A DNA stretch of 64,000 nt, taken from contig NC_132973.1 in assembly GCF_047496725.1 (NCBI RefSeq), positions 10,426,233 to 10,490,232 of the forward strand, read 5' to 3'. Below the pieces are notes generated by a model, which was not told the DNA's origin, did not search any database, and saw nothing but the letters and a program-made list of their open reading frames with translations. A program made the position numbers and the translations under genes. Of the stretch, positions 53,866-64,000 are shown one piece after another. The number at the start of each line of letters is the position of its first letter. Position 1 is the first letter of the stretch. Source of the stretch: Anoplolepis gracilipes (taxonomy: Eukaryota; Arthropoda; Insecta; Hymenoptera; Formicidae).

Positions 53866-56800
53866 CTGTAAAAGAAATCGAGATCCGTCATGATCATTTT
53901 CGTAAAATATTTTTTAATTTTTAATTAGCCAAAATTGGCTAAAATAAAAAAAAATAACAGTAGAGACGATTTTTTAATAATTAATTCAAGCTATATAAAA
54001 CAGGAAAAAAAATGCAAATATTTATCGTCTCGCTCCCTTAGTCACTTGCTGATGATCTTCGAAAATTATTAGCTTCGGAGATTCTCTAAAAAAAAAAGGC
54101 CACTATTTGCCCTGAGACTTTACACACAAGTGAGCGCGCAGACAGGGCACATTTGTATGCGGTCGAGTTCTGAGTGGACGTGCAAGAATAATCTTGTACC
54201 TTTCGCGAAAGCGCCAAGAACACTTTGCATAAATCATGCTCATCGAAGCTAATGGAACAGCGTGCCATAAAAATACGACCATATTACCCGTAAATCACGT
54301 TAAGTTATATCGTTAACGGCTGTTTTCTGACGCAAATATATGACCGCATTTTAAATTCGATTGTATCGTCCCCATTTTTCGTTAAGTGCAAATAAAAGCT
54401 TTCCGTGTAAACAAAAAAGTTTTGACAGTTTCGACAAATTTAGTCAAGGAGATAAACTCGCAGAATATTTTCAGCATTAATTTTTCTTTCCTTATCGCAT
54501 CAAGACAGAGGGAGAACGAAAATCGATATATCAGCCTTTCCGCAAAAAAAAAAAAAAAAAAAAAAAAAAGAAGATAAATAAATAGAACTCGCAAAGATAT
54601 ATAATTTGAAACTTCTCCCGATTTGTTTGTAACATGTTCTCGAAACACACATCACACAGCGGAATCTACAAATTTTAATTAATACGAGAAGTAATAAAAT
54701 ATGAGAGGTAACTGCATTCACGGTACATCATGTACAAATTACGCCCTCCGCAGATCGCAACAAATTGAGGGCCAGGTGCGAGATGATGAAAAGTTCTCTT
54801 CCGATAATACGTTGAAACAATTTATTCCGATATTCATGATTCGGCACACAAAAGTTTAATAACGGAGAAGTTAAAGAATCGTTAGGCATCGCAGAAACTG
54901 CTGTTACAACTATCTCGCTCCCTCTCACCCCGGGGGGGTTCTTTCTCTCTCTCTCTCTCTCTGAAAACGTATACTCAAAATAGAGAACAGAGCGAGAACG
55001 AATAATCATTTATCATTATTATAAAGGACTCAGCAATGAATAATTACGTCTTAGTGAGTTTATGTCTAACTAAGTCGCCTGCGCAACATTTAACTTGATT
55101 TCCATGCGATGTTCCACAAGCATATCATTTACAACAAGGTATGTTAAATTATGCGTTGTTACCGTTCTGATACTGTAAAGCTTTTCTCTCTCACTTCTAC
55201 TGCGTAATTTTCCAAAATTATTTATATAAATTAAATACCTCGGTATCATGCGCATATAAACCTAACACCATTTGCTCTCGCGTTTATAATTAGCATAGTT
55301 ACGTATCGCTTCGCATGTTAAGTGTAACAAGCATGCTTGCCCAGCGTAAAATATGCGGTAAAGTTATGCTGCGAATGGCCATCCGCTGGTCATCGGAGCG
55401 AAGCCACCGCAAGAGGTGAAAGGTTAGCAAAGTTTCGATTTTGCATTTATGCGTGCAGAAGACCGTGTTTCCTCTGCCATTCGCGTGAAAGCGGAACAGG
55501 CCGCGCTAGCGCATTTATCACATGCAAATTGAGCCACAAACCAAACGTCAAAGCAGCACGTGAGGCCTGTCCACGTTACAGTATATACACGTGCAAGTAT
55601 ACGAGCGCATTATTTCAGAATCCTCGCGCTTTACGTGGAATAATTTATTTATAATAACTGGGTTGTCGATATTCGATTCCTTTAAAATTAATTACATTCT
55701 CAATCTATTTCAGATCTTCTAGTTCAGATTTAATTTGCGATGAATATTTTAGTGGATTGATTTTACTTTTCCAACTAATAATAAGTTTTTGCTTAAGATC
55801 AAATTATACGGAGTAATGTATGCGTAGTAAATGTTAGCATTAAACTTTACTTGAGATGGTCTATTAATATAAATTTTCAATACTTAACCAAAGTGTTATC
55901 ATATGTATCACTCCGTATGTTTAATACACAGAGTTTGATGATATTGTGGATTATTCATAAAATATTTATAGATACGTTGGTTCGCGCACGCGAGCATGCA
56001 GCACGCAGACATTCGTCAAATTAACGATTTATATATTCAATGTTTCGGTTGTTGATCAATACATGGCAATATGCTGTTTGTTTATTTACTCCATTTTCAG
56101 CAAATATTTATCTCGGATGTACCGCACATGTACAAGCGACTTCCTCTTTTATATTCCATCAGCAACGTGTTATTCCCATTTTACGTTTGGAAGTATATCA
56201 AAGAATGTAATGGAAATGTTATACGCCAATCAATTTTCATTCAAGTTTAGCGCAAAATCGTCCAATAAATTTGTGAAAACACGTTATATCTACGCAACAT
56301 GTTAATTGTTTTGAAAATGTTACACATTTCCTATTTCATCTTCTGTGCCAAACAAACATTCAATATATGATATTGAATTTCTAAATGTTTCGTATGTTTC
56401 AAATTCCATGTCTCTAGATGTTACTTGATATTTGCTGATGATTTGCTTTGACAAAAGTAAAAACTTGTTAAAACATTCCAATTTGAGGTTCAAATTTATC
56501 GTCAAATTTCGTCGCCTTAATGTAAAGATTTTGAAAATTCTTTTACTTCACAATTTGTAAGCATAATATTTCAATAATATTATATCTTAAAATGGAGATT
56601 CGTGATACAGATAATACTGAATAGCAAATAGTATTGAAATACTTAAAGTTTCAAAATTCGTTAGCCTCTCTAGCGCGAAGCCTCTTAAATCACCACGAAA
56701 CGCGCTAGAGTTATGTGGTTACAACTTTAACGGTAGAGATCTCGTTTCGGCCAACCGTGATCTCTGACGCTTGTCGAAATCCGTAAAGTCAGTTCTAACT

Positions 56801-57511
56801 GGAATTCGGACCGCCAGGCACAAAGGTAAGAAAATTGGATTCGCTGGTCCATCGATAGAACGACGAGAGAGAGAACCGCAATCGAACTCCATGTCATCGA
56901 CAATTGTGTGCAAAAGTTGAAAAAATGACGTCGCATCGACGAAGCGCTCAAACGCGTATCTTGAAAACGACGGGAAACGAGGGGAAATAACTTCATTGTC
57001 CATCGTTGGAAAAGCGTCATCGAAGAGGAGTCACGTTTGCAAAACTTTAATTAGTCCTTGAACCTCTTATTGACAAGCTGAGCAGCAAAACTTTGGCCAT
57101 AGATAGAAGGAAGCTGCTAAGGCTCATCAGCGATGACGCGAGGTGAACTAAATACAAGATAATAGACAAAGCAAACGCGACTTGGGAGGCAAAAAATAAT
57201 TAATTAAAAATAATTTAGACGTGAAGTGCAAAACGGTACGAGACTTTCTCCAAGAAAAGAAAAACAAAATATATCTCATAGGAAAAAGCTCGGAAACGTC
57301 GACGAGTAATTGCTGGCGTAATTGTACGCTTTTACTGAATTCACAAAAAGATTTTCCTCGCGATCTTGTATTACGTATAATGATGAAGCAGTTGTTCAAA
57401 TAAGTACAGTTAATTAAAACATAGCGAAAAACGCGATATATAATGAGTCACACGTCTAATACGCATAATATGTGTAAACTTTTTATACATAATTAAATAT
57501 TTTATATATTA

Positions 57512-57518
<7 letters not shown>

Positions 57519-57562
<44 letters not shown>
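57519..57562. repeat. (TA)n microsatellite
   Basis: About 43 bp of TA. Confidence -1.
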
Positions 57563-57566
<4 letters not shown>

Positions 57567-57773
57567 GATAAGATATATATTTAAAGATTTTTGCCAAGTT
57601 TTATCTCTTCTCTTTTCCTTTCTTCTCGCTTTAATATATTTTCACATTATGGTATATAAACTATATAGCAATCTCGTACATAAGCGCGCAGCTGTGGCAT
57701 TTATAATACAAAGGCACACATTATCCTAACCACATGCGTACACGTATTGGCATATCCAGCTGCAGATACATGC

Positions 57774-57804
57774 AGTCTTGAGCTATGAGCTATAGCTCAA
57801 GACT
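57774..57804. other. Perfect 13-bp inverted repeat with 5-base loop
   Basis: AGTCTTGAGCTAT at 57774-57786 is perfectly complementary to ATAGCTCAAGACT at 57792-57804, loop GAGCT. It could be a cruciform, a protein-binding palindrome or chance. It is not a known terminator class in this context. Confidence -1.
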
Positions 57805-60215
57805 CACACGGATGTAGATTGTGATATACCAGCTCATAACGCTTAATAATTCAATCCTCTCTGTGAATCGAATTACGCCAATAATATGATAATATTTAAC
57901 AGAGAAAGCGTAATAATAAAAACGAATGAATATTCGAATAGATAGTCGGGAGATATTTCGAGTATAAAGTTATATATTCTACATAATAATAGAAAATTTT
58001 ACAATAAAAATTTTAATAGCGTCACCAAATGAAAATCTGGTAAAATTTAATTGAATAATTTAACTAAAACGTTACAAATGTAAAATTTTATTATATTATC
58101 GTTGCAGTTATTATTATAGATTTATACATTAATTTTAATTAACTCACAATCATCAGTTGAATCAAAAATGAAAAATGTAAAATATGTATTTTAATCTCAG
58201 CCACCATTTTGTTTTCAAACTTTAATTTCAGTTCGTTATTGTTTTATACATAAAATAATTAATAATCCTACAATTATCAGCATGCATTTGAGTATTAATT
58301 ATATGTAAATATTTTAACATATAATTACGTGTTATATGAATTAATATTAGAATTTCAGATTTCTAATTTGTACATCTAAAATTATTTAAAAAACTTTTAT
58401 TTAGCTTCCAATTATTTTAAAGCAAGTATCTTTCTCGATTAGATATCAAAAAGCAATATCACTAGGAGTCACAATATTGCATTACTAAAAAGACAATCTA
58501 ACATGCGATTCCCTTTGGAACTAATGCGCACGACGGATCAGTGCGAGTGGACAATTGAGAAGCACTTACATCCTTATTTCATTTACATATTAATCAACTA
58601 TGCAACTTCTATCGAATAACACAAAAAAAAGAGAAATAAAACATATGAAATCCAAGAGAGTTTTAATCAAGGTAATTTTTAATCAAGAGTTTTACTTTAT
58701 TTAATTAAAACCGCTCCTACATCATCGATTTAATAATTTCGGAAAAATATGTTATGTATTAAAATTAAAATCTTAAAAAAATCAAGAGAGCTTAACTAAT
58801 TATTTTACGTGCAACATTATAGTTGTTGGAAATGCATATTATTTTATAATCTAATAAATTTCTTTAATGTGTTTTGATATATATTAAATATACCACATTG
58901 CATACATTACCGTAAATAATTTACTCAAACTGACACGCGTATAATTCAATATTATACAAACTGTAAGTAACATATACTGTAAAATGTGTATAAATAACAT
59001 AAATTATTGCCACATAAAATACACGATTTTACCGTCCAAATACCAGATTTACTAGCTCAGAAATCGATATATTATTGTATTTGCATGATATATATGACTG
59101 TAAGCAAAAATATTCCTTAAATATACATATATTGAAAGTGATGTTTTCTCCTCGATCTACGACTACTCATATTTGTTTTAAGCAATACATTAATTTGTGT
59201 ATAATATCACATATCATCGTAGAGAAAGTCTCGACTCGCTTGTAATTAATACTAGTTGCTACCTTTCCCAGATAATTATAAACTTGAGTATGGCGTGAGA
59301 CGAGAATGCCGTTAAAAGTTCGGTCAACACACGCGTTATATGCAGAAAGTCGCGAAAACGGGAAGAAGTTCGAAATGACTTCGAGACAATTCAAAGTACG
59401 GAAGTTCTGCTTATAGGAACCGCAGCTATTTGCATCGCGCTAGCAACTTCAAATTATATATATATCGTTTTATTTTACTTGGTTGCAATTCTCGCGCTTA
59501 ACAATTTAAAAAAAAAATTTCATTGACAAATAACAAAATATAATTAAAATCATATTATATATGCAATATATTATAAAATATTATGAATTATGAAATACAA
59601 ACAATTTTGAAAGTAAGTCTTTTTTTTCATCCACGGGTTCATTGACTAATTTGAATACAAGTTTTTCTTTTGATAGTATATACATACATATATGTGCAAA
59701 TTCGAAACTTTAAAATGAAAATTGAATAGTGGTAGTTCGAAACAAGTATATACATAATATGTCGATAAAATATGCAGGCTGAAATATTTTACATAAATTG
59801 ATTATTTCATCAGCCAACAGATGGGAGCTTATGGACATGGGTTGTCTTTAAGTAGTTTTAGTCAATCATTCTTCGTACTTGCCCGAACACTAAGCGACTG
59901 AGAATAAACAGCTGAAACAGCAAATTCATGATCCTTCGTTAGAGAGTAGCTCTTATTAACATTATTGATCGCAAGAAAAGAAAAGAGTCTTTGTTACTAT
60001 TAATGAAGTTACCGTTCCATAGTTTTTTCAACATTAAACAGAATAAAATAAACAACTTTCCGCCTTTGTTATCACGGGGAAAAACATTTTATTTATCTGA
60101 TATATATGTCTATATATACATCTGGTATACATATATTATGTATATACTATATATATATTCTAATAAATTATTAAAATGTTTCTAAACTTTCGTGTATATG
60201 TAATATTTATTTATA

Positions 60216-60227
<12 letters not shown>

Positions 60228-60261
<34 letters not shown>
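60228..60261. repeat. (TA)n microsatellite, left flank of foldback element
   Basis: About 34 bp of TA after a short CA run, ending directly at the element at 60262. Confidence -1.
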
Positions 60262-60265
<4 letters not shown>

Positions 60266-60863
60266 GGTGTACCAAAATGCGCGATAATAATTTTAATGAC
60301 AAATTCTTTGTAACATTTTAAGACGAAAGTTCGAATACGAAAATGCCGAGGCTATAATATTTTTCAAATTAGAAAGATTTAAAGATCACGAGTAACGTGA
60401 CTAGAATTTCGCGCGCTCGGAGATGGCAAAATGATCAGTAACAAAAAATTCAAGAGTTTTATTAAGAATTTATTTCTGCTTATCTGTAAGAAGTTATAAA
60501 AACAGTTTAAAATGTTTTTATTCAATAGTTTAATATACCGATAATCAATGTGTCATTTGTCACATTTGGTTCATATGGGTCAAATTCTCGTAGTAAGATT
60601 TATTGGTAAAATTATTTCTTACAAATAAGCAGAAATAGATTCTTAATAAAACGCTTGAATTTTTAACAATAATTTTACTTCGTTACTGACCATTTTGCCA
60701 TCCCTGAGCGCGCGAAATTTTAGTCCTATCCTGTTATTCGTGATCTTTAAATCTTTTCAATTTGAAAATTATTATAGCCTCGGCATTTTCGTATTCGAAC
60801 TTTCGTCTTAAAATGTTACAAAGAATTTTTCATTAAAATTATTATCACGCATTTTGGTACACC

Positions 60864-60867
<4 letters not shown>
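60262..60867. mobile_element. Long-arm foldback element (ACAGGGTGTACCAAAATG ends)
   Basis: About 606 bp that is nearly one long palindrome. The left arm starts ACAGGGTGTACCAAAATGCG and the right arm ends with its complement. Arms of roughly 240 bp also share TTTTAAGACGAAAGTTCGAA, AATGCCGAGGCTATAATA and a stretch with GAGCGCGCGAAAT-type sequence. The unpaired centre is about 120-130 bp. It is flanked on both sides by (TA)n, so it inserted at TA or expanded its target. There is no transposase frame, so it is non-autonomous. Confidence -1.

Positions 60868-60949
<82 letters not shown>
60866..60949. repeat. (TA)n then (TG)n microsatellite, right flank of foldback element
   Basis: TA for about 45 bp, then TG with one ATG interruption for about 38 bp. 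Confidence -1.
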
Positions 60950-61672
60950 AAACTAAAACAATGCCTCATAAATATTAGAAATAATTAGCGTTTATTAAGA
61001 ACAGGAAATTTTCTTCGAACATACCAAAAATATCAGTTATAACATAAATTCCTTCTAAAGCATGCTCTTAAGAATATTTGACATATTTATAAAGAATGAT
61101 TTGATAAAGAAGAGTACATTAAATTCCTCTATAAATAAAACATATGTATTTAAAGAATTTTAATTTAATATATTTGTTTGCACGACATAACGTAACATAA
61201 TCCTAATTTCGTAATATCGTGTAAAATCGATATTTTATCGATGTATTATTCAATTTATTTTATAAATATATTCTCGATAAATTTTTTTTAAAAATCACAA
61301 TATTTCTTAAATAAATTTCAAAACTTCGCAACAATGCAAATAAATACATACAATTCTTTTCCACTATATGAAACAACTTCAGCGAACCTATCGCACTCCC
61401 ACTTAAAAAGATTGAATTCCAAGCACTCGCAAACCAACGAGCGAAATGTTCCACTATACTGTTTGTGAATGCTTCCTACGCGACTGGAGCTTTGCTCGAG
61501 AGATTGGTAAGTTCAGCAACGATTTATAGATCACGATAGATCGTAAATGTAACGATGCACTTACGCTATTCTTTTTTATGATAAACGATGTATCGACAAA
61601 CATGCATTTCTCATATAAAGTAGTTTGTAGTTGAAATAGATGGATGTGTACATGTTTTTGTCGCGTTAATGT
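60950..61672. other. Intronic DNA, no gene seen
   Basis: AT-rich. The minus-strand frame at 61260-61454 has no recognisable domain. Confidence -1.
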
Positions 61673-61999
61673 ATTGAATTTTAATAAGTCTTCTAAAAAA
61701 ATGAAATTTTATGAAAGAACTATTAATAATTTAAGGAACTATTAGTAATTTTAAAGAATAGAAAATTCATCATTGATATTGAATTTTAACAAGTCTTCTA
61801 AAAAAGTGAAATTTTATGAAAGGACTATTAATAATTTAAGAAAGTATTAGTAATTTAAAAAAATAGAATAGAAAATTCATCATTGATATTGAATTTTAAC
61901 AAGTCTTCTAAAAAAAGTGAAATTTTATGAAAGGACTATTAATAATTTAAGAAACTATTAGTAATTTTAAAAAATAGAATAGAAAATTCATCAATGATT
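61673..61999. repeat. Three-unit minisatellite, period about 105-111 bp
   Basis: Units start ATTGAATTTTAAxAAGTCTT at 61673, 61778 and 61888, and each ends AGAAAATTCATCAxTGAT. Units differ mainly by small A-run length changes, which suggests recent tandem duplication. Confidence -1.
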
Positions 62000-62432
62000 T
62001 ACAAAATTATTACAAATAAATTTTTTTTTTCCTTGTAAAGCCAAAGCGGAATTATCTGTCACATTGTGTCAATATTGGTATTTGCTGACAGCGAAGTGCT
62101 ACTTGTCTTAAGAGCCTCAGCAATATCAAGTTCGAAACTGTTCCAAAGGTTCACGACTACTAGTTTCTGCTGAATGCTCTCGTTACGTTTATATGCTAGG
62201 ATTAGATAGCTTTAAGCTCGATAGGTATATATCGATCAGAAATAGTGCCATGCGAAGAAACGTTACGTAAATGGTAAATGTATTTGTGTCCTGGAATTAG
62301 TAAACCACAAAGCTTCGAGTGAAAACGATTTGTAGGTATTATTATATACTAAAGTACTGTCCACCCTCGTAATATTATTGTTTATGTAAATCATTGCAGT
62401 TTCACAGTCACAAATAATATTATTACAAATGT

Positions 62433-62491
<59 letters not shown>

Positions 62492-64000
62492 TCTCTATTA
62501 AAATATATTTATAAATATATTTCGATATTTTTACGCACTATTGTAAATGTAAAAACTTTAATTTATATAGATAATTATATTATACATATATAAATAAATT
62601 ACATATATCGCACATAACATATTTTTATTTATTCAATATTGATTTGCTCAATAAATAGACAGTTTCTTAAATTTAAATGAAGAAAGCTCATTTTTTATAT
62701 GGGTTTCCGCATATAAAATTATATCTCAAATTTTAGATCAGTGAAGCATCATTGAAAACTTTATAAATACATTAATCAAAATCTATTCAGTTTATATTTT
62801 ATAAATGAGGACTTAAAAAAAGAACTAATTTTGCTATCTATCTATGCTTGCAAGCTTTTTCCATTTATTAAGTTGATTTGTTTTTTAAATAAAACTTGAG
62901 CACTTTCATAATCATGTATATTTGATTCTTTAGTATTACTTATTCAAAAAACATTAATCAATTATTTTTCGCGAATAAATCAAACACTATCAAAATAGAT
63001 TTTCCGTTTTATTTTATAACGAATTATCTTTTTCTGAGTTATTTTGTAACGAATATGTTAACAAAAAATAATATAAATCATTTAAATCATTTACATTGTA
63101 CAAAAATGTAACACGGTAAAAAAACAGATTAAATTAAATAATTTATTATTACATTTATAAAAATTTGCTGTTATTTCGAATTATAAATTGTTTATTGCAA
63201 TACTATAAATGATAATTTAATCTTTAAATATACTTGGAGTCAAAAGTATTTCATCTCGCGTTTTGAATTTTTTGGTTTAAATTATGTCTTTTTCGGATTA
63301 AAATTGGAGAATAATCAGTAGCTACTTAATTCTTGTAAAAAAATTCCCTGAAAATTCTCTGATTTTCCAGGTATTTTTGTTCACAACTCCAAGTGAAGAG
63401 AATATTTTCAAAATTTTTTTAATACAACTTTCTCTAAAATAATTTTTTTTATTACATACATTTTCTAATGTTTTTCATGAAAGAAAAACATAAAGCTTCT
63501 TAAGCCTTAAGTGCTAGATTTGTAAAAACTGAATAACTTTCATAAGATAAGCATTTTTTACTTTCACAAAATTTTCATTTCTTTACCAATTTCTTTAAAA
63601 ATTAAAAAGTATATATATTATATATTTCATAAGTTAAATTAAATATTATGTTAAGATATTGAGTATATAAACAATATATATATATATATAATATTTTTTA
63701 AACGCATAATTTATTTAGCTAGCTAAAACTGGTATGTGTGAAGATGACATTTTACTTCGTGGAAAATCACTAATTGTTGAGAGTTTTAGCTTTATTTTTA
63801 ATAGTTCTAGAGTTCTTCACAAATTAAATAAATATCTCTGACCATTAAATCACAAAAATTACTCAGAACTGCTGAAACGTCAAGTTCACGCTTGCGTCTC
63901 ACTTTGCCGATGATTTTTTAAGCATTTTTTACCAGATTTTAAGCGATTGAAAATTTCACAATAGTTCTATACGTAAAAATTATTAATTAAGCAAATTAAA
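62000..64000. other. AT-rich intronic DNA, no gene seen
   Basis: Very AT-rich sequence with (GA)n at 62435-62488. No exon, RNA gene or mobile-element frame is visible up to the window end. Confidence -1.
62435..62488. repeat. (GA)n microsatellite
   Basis: About 53 bp of GA, followed by A-rich sequence. Confidence -1.

Larger units (their letters stand above)
53866..60261. other. Upstream intron of the dpr gene, no exon seen
   Basis: The Ig1 exon acceptor (TTTCTTTTACAG) closes this intron. I searched the minus strand for the first Ig1 half (Cys-Arg-Val type motif before a phase 0 donor) and found none. It holds a 26-base A run at 54544-54569, (TA)n at 57519-57562 and a palindrome at 57774-57804. 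Confidence -1.

Noticed and set aside
53862..53870. Acceptor CAG followed by GTATCC as a ratchet (recursive) splice site
   Set aside because: The following bases encode conserved Val-Ser-Trp of the Ig1 exon and GTATCC is a poor donor, so it is an ordinary exon start.

Overview
This is AT-rich eukaryotic DNA, almost entirely intron. Multi-exon coding with canonical GT-AG introns, a Dpr-type immunoglobulin gene with introns of tens of kilobases, abundant CpG dinucleotides in AT-rich DNA, and many (GA)n and (TA)n microsatellites suggest an insect. A hymenopteran such as an ant is the best guess. The species call is inference, not a database result.

I can support only two coding exons, both on the minus strand and from one gene. 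Exon 53652-53865 encodes the second half of a first Ig domain (strand-C Trp to the D-A-G-x-Y-E-C motif). Exon 25290-25467 encodes the first half of a second Ig domain. Intron phases match (phase 1 donor to phase 1 acceptor), and the joined reading frame gives 130 residues. The family is Dpr (defective proboscis extension response, called zig-8-like in many insect annotations), neuronal Ig-superfamily cell-surface proteins that pair with DIP receptors. The I-V-D-E linker, the P-N-D-W-R-L and S-A-H-P-P segments and the N-Y-D-x-T-R-G-G motif point to the dpr18/dpr20 branch. The remaining exons (signal peptide, first half of Ig1, second half of Ig2, C-terminus) were not found and probably lie outside the window, so the gene likely exceeds 64 kb.

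Layout in plus coordinates: 1-25289 is the intron downstream of the Ig2 exon. 25290-25467 is the Ig2 exon. 25468-53651 is a 28.2 kb intron. 53652-53865 is the Ig1 exon. 53866-64000 is the upstream intron.

The introns carry a rich set of non-autonomous terminal-inverted-repeat (TIR) or foldback elements. One family marked by GATGGCCAT motifs has three near-full-length copies (32319, 36642 inverted, 38699) and a 200-bp deletion derivative (52525). Three further foldbacks, two starting ACAGGGT and one starting ACAGAATG, lie at 35258, 42586 and 60262. Another element, at 22912, begins TACACAGAAAAAAAG and has an internal tandem duplication. No transposase or reverse transcriptase reading frame was seen. 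There are also a miRNA-like hairpin at 30111-30240, a three-unit minisatellite at 61673, and GC-rich islands at about 8.5, 29 and 44.4 kb that may be regulatory. I found no tRNA, rRNA, CRISPR or prokaryotic feature.
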